Shown: piece after piece, positions 48,045 through 60,140 of the stretch | How the letters are laid out: every line of letters starts with the position of its first letter | Position numbering within the stretch: position 1 is the first letter of the stretch | Source: Lepidodermella squamata | Lineage: Eukaryota > Gastrotricha | Assembly (NCBI GenBank): GCA_047495785.1 | Contig: JBLDXI010000017.1 | Span: 1,550,001-1,614,000, forward strand | Direction of reading: 5' to 3' | Length of the DNA stretch: 64,000 bases | Notes under the pieces: model-generated | The model's input: the letters and a program-made list of their open reading frames with translations, nothing else | Database searches by the model: none | Told to the model about the DNA's origin: nothing | Made by a program: the position numbers and the translations under genes

Positions 48045-48736
48045 GAGTGAACAAAAATCAGAGAATCGAGCGCTGAAAATGACGCTTTTTAATCGGAAAT
48101 ATACTGGCTTGTTAAACATTTAGTGGTAAATTTACGGTGATTACGCTTATAAAACGACTAATTCCTCTATCTACTTGACAGTTTAATGCTCTAGACCCGT
48201 GCTATTTACTCATTACTCTATTTACTCATTTACATTCTATAACACGACTGTGCTAAAAATTCTTGAATTTTTCGTTTTAACACATTTTCTTCTTTCTTCA
48301 TCGAAAAAAACGATGTAAGTATTCATACTTGTGATGCTGTATCATAGCTTGTTCACAAAAGTTAAAAAGAGCATGTCTGTTCACTTCACGTGCTGCTGAT
48401 TTTATCTTTTCTCTTATTGAGAAGATTTGCTTGTTGCGCTTCGTATTGACAATATGATCATGATGTGTGCCTCACTTGTAAAGATGTACAGACAAAGCTT
48501 TTGTATCACTGTTTTACACTTGAACTTGCTCTTATGCTCAATTCCGGTTTTACTTTCGCGCTCTGTTTGCGCTTGCCTTGGTCAAACAAATATTATTAAT
48601 TTTTTTGTTTAGTTTCTCTTATTTTTTTCTGTTTCTTGGTCTTAACTCCTAGTCTAAAGCCAAATTATATCCGAATATAAGGCAAAATATATATTCATTG
48701 CATTATTGATTTTTTTCGAATTTTAGTAATTTTTTC
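48045..48736. other. Intergenic region between genes F and G
   Basis: About 690 bp of T-rich sequence with no supported gene. It ends in TTTTAG (48721-48726), an acceptor-like site 10 nt before the next ATG. Confidence 0.4.
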
Positions 48737-50382
48737 ATGACATCGAAGAGACCGTTGGATTCTGTCGATGGGCCGCCTTCGATTCAAAATTTGGAGGAAT
48801 CGATAGATGATAAAATTACGGAGGTGGTGCAAAAGGTCCTAGTTCGCCTTCAATTCGAGCGAAATCGCCTCATTCAGTTCGCAACGGAAGAAATCGAAAA
48901 AATGACCGATGACCAGAAAAATTGCTCGACCATCGCATTCGAGGCTGAAAAGTTGTTCGAAATGGCGTTGGAAAATTTTCTCACCGCCCCGCTTGGGTAT
49001 ATCCAGTTCTCTGGCCCGTTAGCGGCATGTAAACTGCCGAAATTGACCGAAGGGAGTCCGAAAACGCCCTGCAGCGTCTCACTACCCACTCCGCCTCAAT
49101 CTCGGTCGAATTTAAGCACACCGATAAATACAACAAAAGAGGACCAAATTCTCGAGTTACCACCACCGCCTGTCAATTTGTTCAGCGGGGAAACTTACCG
49201 AAAAATGCGAGTTTTATCCGTATTATCCGGCAAAGACATGCTAGGCCGAAAAATTGAAAAACCGCATGGGATTATTTTGTTACCAGGCAGCGACACATTT
49301 GCCTTTCTCCACAACGCAAATCACATCAGTTTCGCGTCGAGCGATGCGCAAATTGTAGCGACTTACAAGCTTTGTTTACATCATCGGCCGAATACGGAAT
49401 TCTTGTTACGGCCATGGAATCTCAACGGTTTGGCAGCCGATGCTGCTCTCAACGAAATTTATTTTCTCGACGCATTTGCGAAAATTATGAAAATCAGACC
49501 AAGTGAAGCGGAATCTCGAGCCGAAAATCTAACACCAATGCCATTGATTGCGAGTCGTAAGATTTCTGGCATTGCGATCGCGTCAGAAAAACGGGTGGTA
49601 TATTCCGCGTATATAAGCGGTATTATTGCGTTTTCGCTCGATAATCGGCATCAAATTAGTGACGTGAGCATCCGGCGGGGCGATTACGACCCGGCTGTCT
49701 GCACTTGTACCGAATCTCACGTATATTTTAAAGTCAACAACGATACGGAGCTGCATCGAGTTGCTATTAAGGAGGACGGCTCGCTGAGCGAGACCACGAC
49801 CAAGTTTTGCGACGGCTTCAAGAAGATCAGCGGCGTCGCTGTCGATCCTGCCGGAAATTTGTTGATCATTGACAGCGGCCGGCGGCGCATTGAAGTTCTC
49901 GCCGCTAATGGCTCGTCTATTTGTTCTTTCATGCCTGAATTTCCTGCGAAAGAAAGCTTCTTCCCTTCAGGTAAACAAGCAATATTTTTTAATTGTATTA
50001 ACCTAATTTCACTTGGAAATTGAAAAAATCACTGATTTTTAAAATCGATACTTGTAATCGATATCGGCTCTGCAGGCTGAATTATAACTCGTAAATTGAT
50101 CGATTATACTGCAAAATCTGCGAAATCTATCGGTTAGATATATGATAATAAAAAGATATATTCTAGGAAAAACGTAAAATTTGAAATATTATATTTTGGG
50201 AATATTTTAAGCTGGAGCCCTTAATTTAGGAATTTGACTTGGCTCATTCAATGTTGACAGTTTTTTACTTAATTTTTATAGGTGCTGCTGTTCTGGAGGC
50301 ATCGAATGGTCTACCTCTTGTCGCCGTTACTGACTACTATGCGGATAGTATTTTGTTTTTCGCGCCGAAGCTAACGTCCTGA
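48737..50382 (+). CDS. NHL-like gene G (short coiled coil and propeller)
   Basis: Two exons, 48737-49970 and 50282-50382, give 444 residues. RING and B-box are both missing. About 90 helical residues (ESIDDKITEVVQKVLVRLQFERNR) are followed by a Pro/Ser/Thr-rich linker and the propeller: VLSGKDMLGRKIEKPHG, AFLHNANHIS, KISGIAIASEKRVVYSAYISGIIAFSL, GVAVDPAGNLLIIDSGRRRIEVLA. The last blade (LPLVAVTDYYADSILFF) is on a separate exon, as in gene F but with a phase-1 intron. The RIS intron is absent. It is likely a non-ligase paralogue. Confidence 0.65.
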
Positions 50383-50574
50383 TGGAAACGGTGTTTTTGT
50401 TCTTGATTTATTCAATCTCTCTCGTTTTATCGGGTTTTCTATTTCAACCCGCATCCACCGCTTTATCGTTGGAACTGATGCGATTGCTCTTTCAACCATG
50501 CATATAAAATATCATCGAAAATTTGCAAGAAATCCTCTTGTTTTTTTTAGACGCTGATTACATTTTGATGAGCT

Positions 50575-50963
50575 ATGGTTAACGATGTGATCGACTCGTT
50601 TGATGATTTCGTGGACGTAAGATTAAAGCTGGCTATAGGAAGCTAAACAAATTATTTTGTCTATATTAAAGGCGAGTCAAGATATATTGTGTCGAATATG
50701 CCTAGGCAATCTTTTCGAGCCGAGGCACCTGCCTAATTGCCTCCACATCTTCTGCCGGAGTTGTCTAGACAATCATCCTAGGTTGGTTATAATGGCCGTT
50801 GGTCTCGTGATGATCGAATGCCCAATATGCAGCAAACTAAGTCAAATCGGCCCGAACGGTATCGAAGGTACGCCTTGAAGTTTCGCAAATATTTGAAATT
50901 ATTGGAATTTTTTCAGCTTTTCCTGCCGCCAAGTCTGTCAAAAGTTTCGGCGAGCTCTACTAA
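50575..50963 (+). CDS. RING-only gene H of the TRIM/NHL-like array
   Basis: Exons 50575-50616, 50672-50867 and 50917-50963 give only 94 residues. A 14-residue leader, a phase-0 intron, a full C3HC4 RING (CRICLGNLF, CLHIFCRSCL, IECPIC) and a phase-1 intron after Glu reproduce the 5' half of genes A, D and E. The third exon then stops after AFPAAKSVKSFGELY. The stop lies where other members go on to the B-box. Gene I, which begins 297 bp later, has B-box, coiled coil and propeller but no RING. H is therefore either a free RING peptide, a decaying gene, or the 5' exons of a longer H-I transcript. Confidence 0.55.
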
Positions 50964-51259
50964 CAATTTATATAATCAGCGTCTCAGTTTTAGTTTTTTT
51001 AAAGATTTTCCAAATATGTGTAACAATCAGAATTAAGCTGCTCATCATAGAACTTTTGATTTGTTGTTGGCTATCGAATGCTTTCATTTTCCTCTTCTAC
51101 GTTGTTTATGTCTTTTATACCGCAGTGTTATGTATAATATCAAAGGAATAATGTAATTTTTGCACTGAACAATCAAGTCACCAATAAGTACCAGTTAATA
51201 AATAATTGATTTGACCTGATTTCATTGCACTCAGTATTATTGCTCGATTTAGGTGTAAA

Positions 51260-53865
51260 ATGTCGTTTTCAAGTTTTGACCCTCTTGGCCTTCGAGATGA
51301 AAATTTCTCGCCGAATTACCGTATCCCGATGAAGAAGAAAAGCCTTCCTGATAACCCAAATTACATCGCGTTTTCACCGCTTGAAGTCAATGAAAGGTCG
51401 ATGACATCAGAAGTTCGAAGAGCGATTGAAACGGTCCGCAAAATTATCATAATTTTTATCGTAGTTTATTCATTTTTTTCACAGATTGAAAGCAAGACTG
51501 AAATTTTGAAACATTTGCCCAGCTATTTTGAATCAGATTTCGGTGAGGAGGACGAGAAAGCTCGAATTTCTCTCGACAGTTATCGAATTGCTGAAGAGAC
51601 AACCACCCTTGCCTGTTTCCTGACGAAAAAAGTCGCGGATTGGCTCGATTCAGAGCGAGGCCGACTCAGAAAAGACCTTGAAGCGAAAAACCGAGTAATA
51701 AAAGCCGCAATCAGGAATTTCATGGTGCAGCAGAATCTGAATGAGAGATTTCCACCGCAAGAAATTGCTCAGATACTTGCAGAATTGAATTTTGAAGGGG
51801 CCTACTTTTTCTCTAACCGCTCGAATCAGTTCACGAGTTTGGCCGAAATGGCTCGCCTCCACGACACTTTGATTTACGAATTTTTGAAGGTTTCTCTCAA
51901 CATTTTTGAGGTGGATTTTTATTTCATCTGTTTTTTTCAGTTTGCCGCTGGTGATTCTTGTCCCTTGATTGAATTCAAGCCTGGCGATAGCTTCAGCCAT
52001 CTGCCCAGTGTTTTCGATAAGCTCGGCGATATTGTTGTCAAGCCGTTACTCGAAATGGATTTTTTGGCTTCGAAAATTCGATTACTTGAAAGTTCAGCGG
52101 CGGAACCTTCGAGCTTCAGCAATGCAGAGCCTACGGTGCCTATTTGTGCCCACACCGAAGTCCTAAGGGCGGTTTGCCCCCACTGCCAGCGCAAGTTTTG
52201 CCTGGACTGCGCAACTTCTCATTATGCCGAATTGAAGGCTCAAGTGATTGAAATGGCGCATCAGGTTTAGATTTTGCATATTAAGCTGGCTATAATAATT
52301 CAATTTTGTTTCAGCTATTCGAGTTGGCTAGAAAACACCAACCCTCGAAATTAGTGTTGTATTCAGAAGTCGAAAAACAGCTGAATTCAGCTGTCGAATC
52401 TCTCAGCAGTGACATCGACTTGGCAGCAGATGATTTGATGGCTATGTTCATGAAATTGATGAAAATTGAAATTTCCAAACTCGTTCGCAAAACAAATGAA
52501 GTATCAACTGAGCTGTTGAAATCGTACCACATCGATTTCGCAAGAGTTTTACGGATTACATCGGAAAAACTACCGCCAATTTGCGATTTTGTCGAAAAAT
52601 CGAAGAGCAAACTATACGGGATTGAGGATCGCAGTTCGGTGGTTATGGAAAATTTGAGCGACTCGGCGAAAAAGTTGAAAATTGAGGTATAAAAATGGAT
52701 ATTTAGAAAGTAGTTCTTAATGTAATTTTTTACAGATTGTTAATCTCGAAAATTACGTTTTTCGGAAGCTGTCGGCTTTTACAAAGAAGTCGCTGAGTTT
52801 CAGTTTTGACGATTCGATCCTATCTGATATGGATAATTTCCTGCAAAATGAAGCCTCTCTTGGTTCCATCACTGGTCCATTTTATGAAATTTTACCCGAG
52901 ACCCTGCCCAGCGACCGGGCTGAGCTGGAGCAACAACAGCCAGCCCTCATTCCCATTGGAAAAATTGGCATTCACGACTGTTTTGGCGATAAAGTGGAAT
53001 CACCTCGTGCCCTCACCATCATCAATTTGACGAGCAAAATTGCATTTGTCGCACTGTTTCATTCGCAAAATCGAATCAGCGTTAGTTTTGAATTTTTTCG
53101 ATTTTCTTCGTCATTTTTTCCAATTTTTCACAGCTGATTACACCTGATGGAACTTTCGCCCATACCTTCGTCCTGCATTCGCACTCGACTGACGATGTGA
53201 CCATCGCAGGTAGTGAGCAGATGGTGGCTGATGACAAAAATGCCTATCTGATTTTCACGACCTTCAATTCCATTACATATTTCGAGTTGTCGAGCATTTC
53301 TGACCTGAATGACAAAGCGGCTTGTAAAAAAGCCGAGGTGCGGCGGTTCAAACGATTGGAGGCTAGCTGCTCGGGCCTGGCGAAGTGTGAAGAGAAACGG
53401 GAATTGTACGTGATGGTCAGCAATTTTGTCCGGGTGTTTTCAATGGATAGCGGAAAATTCAAGGCATCCTGGACCAATTCGCCGATAAAACTTTCGTTGC
53501 AATGTGTGCAGAAAACAATTTCGAGCCGGGTTAATTTGGTTTTCATGTCAATTGGCGAGCTACACTACATCAACGTGAAGGATGTGGCATTTTTATCCCG
53601 ACCTGGGAAGTGCCAGCGGCTGAACAGCGAAAACTTATCGAGACATGCGACCATGGCCTGTGATAGCAAGGGCAATTTTATTGTATGCAAGGGTAAGCAT
53701 GGAATGATTGTTTTCAACTCTGATGGCGATTTTGTCACTGCAATCAAACCTGGCCAACTCAGGGGCGAGCCGTTTTTCCACCCTCGATCGGTCGCTACCC
53801 TCGGAAAATTAGTTTTTGTTGCGGATTCTGCTAGCGAGCGTATTTTCATTTTCGAACTCAATTGA
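51260..53865 (+). CDS. TRIM/NHL-like gene I (long helical N-terminus, B-box, propeller; no RING)
   Basis: Exons 51260-51433, 51485-51889, 51941-52264, 52315-52686, 52736-53080 and 53134-53865 give 783 residues, the longest of the array. In place of a RING there are about 280 residues with helical stretches (VADWLDSERGRLRKDLEAK), then a B-box (CAHTEVLRAVCPHCQRKFCLDCATSH), coiled coil and propeller (SQNRIS with phase-0 intron, CSGLAKCEEKRELYVMVSNFVRVFSM, closing KLVFVADSASERIFIFEL). The first and third introns remain open in frame for part of their length, so their removal rests on splice-site quality. The second intron contains TTTTGAGGTGGA. Confidence 0.65.
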
Positions 53866-54421
53866 CATTAATTTGATCACCTAATTTACATTGTTGAAAT
53901 GGCGTGATTTTTCGTTGTGATTTGTTTCAAAACGTAATTTTTCAATTTTTACACACGTTGGCTTTTTTCGCATTTTTACAGTTCACATATTTTGTAATAA
54001 AATATTGTGAATTGATTGAGTTTGCGTTTTGCTGATAATGAGAGGTCGGCCCGCGCGTATCTAACGAAGTTTCAATCGCGGCAAGCCCATCGAACCGGTT
54101 CACAGTCTATTTCGGAAATGAGAGGGTTCGTTTGTAACGTAAATCCTATCCTCATATATAGCATTTCTGCGCTCAATTTGACCAGTTTTACGGATTTATT
54201 GGCAACCTTGTCCCAGGCTGTAATATCGATAAATTGCGTTATTATCGAATTTTAGTCGTCTGATACAGTTTAAATTTATCGCTGTAACCCTGATTTCGTC
54301 CCACTAAAAGCCGCACATAAGCGCGACTTTTAAGCTGCTTTATTTCGCGTAATATCTATTGTCCTGTTTACGCAAATGCACAATATAAACGATTTTTAAG
54401 GCAGAATATTTTCCAGTAAAA
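53866..54421. other. Intergenic region between array and receptor cluster
   Basis: No gene is supported. Near its end lies TTTTAAGGCAGAA (54394-54406), close to the recurrent intron motif, followed by TTTTCCAG ending 54416, six nt before the receptor ATG. Confidence 0.4.
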
Positions 54422-55826
54422 ATGTTTTGTAAGGAAAACACAACTTCAATCGAAGCCATAAATTCTTCGTGGATATGCATCGCCTATCCAGAACGCGGAT
54501 GGCTCAACCCCGAATGTTTTTTTATGTACCTGCAACAATTTCGACCCGCTGGCTCTACCTGTGCCGTAACCGAAGCAGCCATAATTGCCTGTCTCTGCCT
54601 AGCCAGCCTGCCATGCAACGTAGTTAGCATCGTCAACTTCCACCTTAAAAGTATAACTCGCCCGTTTTCGGTGCTTGTAACTGTCCTAGCTATCTGCAAT
54701 GTTATCGTAGCTTCATTAGGCTTAATGACAGCAACTTCACGGTAAAATTAGGCAGTTAAAAACTCGCAAATTTTAAGGCGGAACTTTCTGATTTTTTAGC
54801 CTTACCGAAGACTGGCTGTTCGGCGATTTTGCGTGCCCAATGTTTTTCGGCGGAACTACAGCCGTTATGTCCATGTCAGTTTGGATGACCGCGCTCATAT
54901 CTTTCGAGCGATATTACTGCCTTCGTTCCCACGAATTAGGCGGCCATTTAACTGTCAGCACTATTGTAACACTTACAGTCGTTTTGCTCGGTTCAAATGC
55001 CGCTATTTGGTGGTACCCATACGTTACATTGGAACTAGCTCAAGTTCGATCAGTTTTGATCGACGGGGTTAGAAACGGCACGGAACCAGTAAGGATCTGT
55101 ACGATATTCTCGTATCGCATACCCAGCGGTGAATTCGCCCAGTCGATGGTCGGTTTTATGATTTCATTCGCAGTCCCAATATGCGTGGCCCTATCCAATT
55201 ATTGGCGAATAAGTCGCTACTCCAGAGATCTCGAAGAAAAGTTGACATTACCTCCGCCCTCACCAGTGTCCGTAACCCCTTCCGCTAGTCAGTTGAACAG
55301 GATTTGCTCCTACGCAGAATCTGCCTTGGTCACAGACCGCTTCAAGCAATTCGCAATGTTGCGCCAAAACACGAGAAACACCCACCTGGCGCGTTTGATG
55401 CTGGTCTCAGTCATTTTCACGATAATCCTCCACGCGCCCTTTCATTTATTCAGGGCTTATTTGACGAAAACCGGGGATGTAACCATGGAGTCGTCGTTCT
55501 ACGTTGCGACCCTGGCGCTTGTTTACCTAAACGCCACGATTAACCCGTTTGTTCACAGTTTTGGCTCACGTGCCTCGCTATTGAGTGGCGGCGCTTCGAA
55601 CGGGCTCGTCGTCAAGGTGACAGCTTGTAAAACCCCGAGCGGAGGCGTTATTGCCGTTACCACAGTAGATGACGGCGATATGAATGACGAGGAGGTTATG
55701 ACGATTGAGGAACAGCAAGAGGTAAGCCCTCCGGGGCACGGCCCGTTGCGAATGTCAGTCTCTAAAATCAACCGATTTGATATGGAGGCTGTTGAGGAGT
55801 CGGAAAATGACGCCGAAGATGTGTAA
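54422..55826 (+). CDS. Seven-transmembrane receptor 1 (orphan rhodopsin-like family)
   Basis: Two exons, 54422-54741 and 54800-55826, give 448 residues. The N-terminus has the family pattern INSSWIC, a Cys-containing loop and QQFRP. TM1 carries SLPCNVVSIVNF (Pro-x-Asn). After TRLTEDWLFGDFAC, TM3 ends SFERYYC, an E/DRY variant. TM4-TM7 are visible; TM7 reads LNATINPFVHSF, so the Tyr of NPxxY is replaced. A long Ser/Pro third intracellular loop and an acidic C-terminal tail (DDGDMNDEE) follow. Predicted G-protein-coupled receptor at the plasma membrane, ligand unknown; chemosensory or peptide receptor are possible. The 58-nt intron contains TTTTAAGGCGGAA. Confidence 0.75.
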
Positions 55827-55880
55827 AAAATGAACAATTATCGTGGATAATAATGTATATTTATTGCATGTTAAAATAAA

Positions 55881-57377
55881 CTATAATTTTGAAATCGCAA
55901 GTTCCGCCCTAATTTTATCAATAGCAGAGCAGGATTCTGACTTATCGATGTCTGACTGCAAATCTCGCGCTATAGCAGTGGTTGGCATATCTTTTTCAAA
56001 GCCTCGACTTGCAGCTGATTTTACGGGCGAGGATCTCATAGGGCTGCTGTGATACTGCTTTTGACGTGGCAGCCCGGCCCGTTTTAGCCACAGACTTTGC
56101 ATTATCGGGTTCAAGGTAGCGTCTAGGTAGATGAAGAACGAACAGGCGAACACTTGAGATGACTGTATTCTTCTTTCGTTCTTTTCATCCTGCGTCAGGA
56201 AGGCAGTAATGATATGCATGGGCAGGTTGGCGGCGAGAAACATGCCAAGCGAGGCTGTCATTAACCAAGCCAGCAACATTTCGCGCTTCCTTTTTCGCAG
56301 ACGCAACTTCTGCCAGCCATTTATTTCCGCCGCGTGGTTCAACGCGCCTTTCCTCTCAGTTTTCGATCCATTAGGCGTTTGATTAGTCGATTGATTGCCT
56401 CGTTGATGCGCGGCGTGGACAAATCTGAAAATTGACCTGTTCGGGCACGATGTAAACAAGACTCAATTAAAGTATTAGATTATCTTACACATAATTGCAG
56501 GATATCAGCAAAAGGGGGATGAAAAATGACGTCAGGAAAAAGAAGCTGCCAAAAATCCTTGTTTGTCGTGGGTCTTGTATAATAGCGCAGGCGAAGGGTC
56601 CAAAATGTCCTTCCCAGGTTTCGGTGGCGTTATCGCTCATATTAGCCATTAATTCACTGGTTTGAATAGGCTGTAGAGTAGAGTCTAGTGGGACAAGCTG
56701 AGCAACTTGAAGGTAGAAGAAAGGATATCCCCAAAACAGGAAATTGAACACGACCATGAAAATTACAATCGCAAATATCTGACCAACATTCAGCCCATTT
56801 CCTGAAAAAGCCATGTACAGGAAAGCACGATTAGCTGGAAAATTCTTACCTGAGCCCATCACGCTAAGGCGCCGTTCAAAGCTAATAGCTGTCATAGTCC
56901 ATATTGACATATTAAGCAGCAAAAGCCCACCCGCATTCAACCATTTGCAACCAAACTCCCCGAACAACCAATCATCACTCAGTCTAGGCAGTAACGTCCT
57001 CTCATGATTTACAGTATATTTATGAAATTTGCAAACCTTTGTAACCCCCGGAGAGCTCCCAACGTTGTGAATAGGATGTTACAGCTGACTAGAACTAGTA
57101 TAAGACATAGGAATTGCCTGCGAACCCCGCGCTCGTGAAAATTAATAGCCGCGGTGATGTTTGCTGGGAAACTGCAAAGCCAAACCGTTAGCATAACAGC
57201 GGCCTCGATTGCTCCGCAAAACATTGATTTGCGCCCAAACTGCTGGTGATAGAGAAAGAAGCAGTCGATTTCTCCGGCCGATGAGTTGCTGAGGTTTTCT
57301 AGAGCTTGTTGCGGTCTTAGGCATATCCACGACTCGTTGACCGCGGTTGGGCTTCCACTTCGCAGACAATACATCAT
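55881..57377 (-). CDS. Seven-transmembrane receptor 2 (same family)
   Basis: Four exons on the reverse strand, 57377-57037, 56983-56850, 56801-56489 and 56424-55881, give 443 residues. Family marks: VNESWICL, DCFFLYHQQFGR, TM1 SFPANITAAINF, the RLSDDWLFGEFGC segment after the first intron, SFERRLS at the end of TM3, and LDATLNPIMQSL in TM7. The first intron falls at the same place and phase (2) as in receptors 1 and 3. The 48-nt second intron (56849-56802) was removed because it has good ends and restores alignment. It is convergent with receptor 1, stops 54 bp apart, and divergent from receptor 3. Confidence 0.75.
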
Positions 57378-58409
57378 TTTGTCTTTGATACTCGTGAGCG
57401 CGACTTATTTTAAGTCCGTGAAGATATAGGGTAAAACTAATTTCCCGTACATCGGCCATCTAGTGCCACGCCCAAAATTGCAAATCTTATTAAATTTTGA
57501 TGATTCACGCGCGTGTGGAGTAATGATAGTTTTGATCAACCGATCTTATTTTTAGCCTTATTTCGCATAATGATTGGTAACCGCTGGGGATCGTCTAGCG
57601 GCAACTCCAACTCGAAATTTTTAAATTGCGCTCAAGTCTCATTTTACGCTCAAAGACCTGGCAGATGCGGAATATTTTCGTCACAATTACGAGGAAGCAG
57701 AGAAAAGGCGAAGTAATTGTCGCCAAACAATGTTGTGATTTTGGGTTGACAGTTGACAACAGAGCATGAAGCATAGTTGAGCAAACCCCGCAAATGCGCG
57801 TTCAGGTGCATATTACATGCTTCCATTTTTATCTTTTTCTTATGTTTACTTAGGGACGTTTTCAGTTCTTCAACTGATGACGCTTGCGCAGTGAAAAACA
57901 AAAACAAGGGGTACTATAGAAATTTTTATTAGCCTGCCATCTCTACATGTTGTAGTTCAAACAGGCGGATTGTCCTAATTTTGCGATGCCGAGGCAGCAG
58001 TGGTGTAATCAGAGGATTGCTGCAATACACACGTCAACACTGACAACTTAGCTAAAAAAGCTTAGCTCTGAAATCGATGAGTCTAATTTGCCACTGTGTG
58101 GAAAAGATGCACTCTTTCAAAACACATCATAACGCCTCCATGTAATATAGGACTCAGATTATAACTGTGGATTGTTTTTTTACGAGGGCCTACCGCTGTA
58201 AACGTGATCTTTATGCGCAAAAAACACAGGTAGTGCTGGCGTGTTTGTCCTTCCGGGATGCACCCTTTCCGGTAAATACTTTGTTGTCATTGATCAAGTG
58301 AATTTAAAAACCCCGGTAGATGCGTAGATATTTCTCACATTTTAACCTGAGTTTCAAACACTGTGTCACCTTCCGGTTGTTTTCATAGAAATATTTCAAT
58401 TCGTTTCAC
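57378..58409. other. Divergent region between receptors 2 and 3
   Basis: One kilobase without a supported gene. Short reverse-strand ORFs (for example 57650-57907) lack domains. TTTTCATAG ends at 58388, 21 nt before the receptor 3 ATG. Confidence 0.4.
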
Positions 58410-59728
58410 ATGAATACCTGCTATGACTTCCATGGAGCAAGTTCCATCAACAAATCGTGGATATGCTTAAAAACTGGCGAAGATTCATCGGGTGAGGATT
58501 GCTTCTTCCTTCAGAATCAGCAACTTGGTCGCCCTTTCTGGTACTGCGGGGCTTTCGAAACAGCTGTGATGATCATTTTATGCTTCATTTGCTGCCCTGC
58601 GAATATCATCGCCATTCGAAATTTCGCCAGAATTCAAGTCAGTCGAGAGTATCTTTTCTTGATTACAGTCATCTGCTTCTCAAATGTTTGCTTGGCGTCT
58701 ATTGGTATCCTTCAGTCTATCGCTAGGTATAATAAGGAACTTCACAATTGAGAAAATGACTTTAATCACTTTTTATTATATAGGTCAACTGAGTCTTGGT
58801 TATTTGGCGCCCTCGGATGTGCAGCTACAACTGCTGGACCTGGTTTCTTTCTAACCCTGAAGCTGTGGACCTATGCTGTGATGAGCTTTGAGAGGTACAT
58901 TGGAATCTCATTTAAGCCATCCGCAGCCAGGAAACAGCCAACTGACCGCTTGGCGATCTTTGTTGGCGTCACTTTGCTCATCGTCGCCTTCAATGCAGCC
59001 ATTTGGATCTACCCGATAAGCTTCACCGAAGTTGTACAATTTGCTGTCGGCTCAACAGCCACACGACCAATCTACCTATGCGGTGTCATGACGTTCAAAA
59101 TGCCGCCAAACGATTTCTCTGTGAAGCTGATGTGCATGATAGTAATGTTCTCCACGCCAATTTTCCTCAGCATTATTAATTTCTCGTAAGTTTTAAGAAA
59201 TTTCTCAAGTCACCTATACTATAATTTACTCATCTGTTAAGGCGGATTGCGGTGATAATCTTTCGCGCAATGGATCCTGTGAGTAAGCGAGTGCTATCTC
59301 GATATAGCCCGGGGAAAATGTTGTTGAAAGACAGCCTGAGAATGAAGTCCCACCCATATTCTTGCTTCAAACGTCGTTGGGAATCACACCTGTCATTGCT
59401 GTCAGTTTTAGCCCTCATCGAATTCTGTCTATGCTGCATTCCATTGCTCGTTGCTCATGGCTTCGTGCGTTACGATCAAAACCGAACGATGCAATCGTCT
59501 ACGCTATTCGCTGCTAATTGCCTCGCCATCCTGAATGCGATTGCGTGCCCATTAAGCAAAAGCCTGGTCGTCAGGAATCTAACGAAATACGGGAATCGAG
59601 AGAAAAATGCCAAACTGCGTCGTCAGCAAGAGATCTTGTTTCAGCAAGCGCCCTTCGGTGACCCTTTCTATTATGAATCATCGCCACCTTATTCCCTGAA
59701 AGTTGCTGCGGTAGCAACGAAATCGTGA
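58410..59728 (+). CDS. Seven-transmembrane receptor 3 (same family)
   Basis: Exons 58410-58726, 58784-59185 and 59242-59728 give 401 residues. Marks: INKSWICL, DCFFLQNQQLGRP, TM1 CCPANIIAIRNF, STESWLFGALGC after a phase-2 intron, SFERYIG at TM3, and TM7 LNAIACPLSKSL, where even the Asn of NPxxY is changed. The third exon begins at an unusual acceptor, CTGTTAAG, inside a TTAAGGCGGA motif. The intracellular loop 3 is short and basic and the tail ends in Tyr/Ser-rich sequence. Predicted receptor with unknown ligand. Confidence 0.72.
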
Positions 59729-60140
59729 TAGAATGAGCATTCCATGCTCCTGAAAAACTATGCTGTCTTTCATATCAAATTCATCATTGAACGTGAAAAA
59801 ATCTCGGTTAACATGAACGTTGTATTATCGTTGTACTTTCTTGAAAAGAAGCTAACACGCTTACATTTGAATAAAAATTATCTTGCTGTAAACACTTTGT
59901 TATGGAGAAAGGGCAACTTGGTATAGAGAGTTTTCTGAACTTAGCTTAAGACAGACACATCTATCGCGAGATAACACGCATAAAATTGAGATTGAAAGCT
60001 TGTGTAAACACCATATGAGACTGTGATTACGATACGTTATCTTATCAAAAAGGCTTAAGGGCTCTGGAGGTTTCTAGATCATGTTTTAATAAGCTGCTCC
60101 GCTTGAGGTTTTGGATTTTTGTTACAATTTTCTGATCAAC
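59729..60140. other. Intergenic region before PHYHD1-like gene
   Basis: About 410 bp, AT-rich, presumably the receptor 3 3' UTR and the promoter of the next gene. No other feature is seen. Confidence 0.4.

Noticed and set aside
54637-54652. CCACCTTAAAA inside the receptor 1 first exon
   Set aside because: It is coding (the NFHLKS loop after TM1), aligned with NFxxR in the other receptors.
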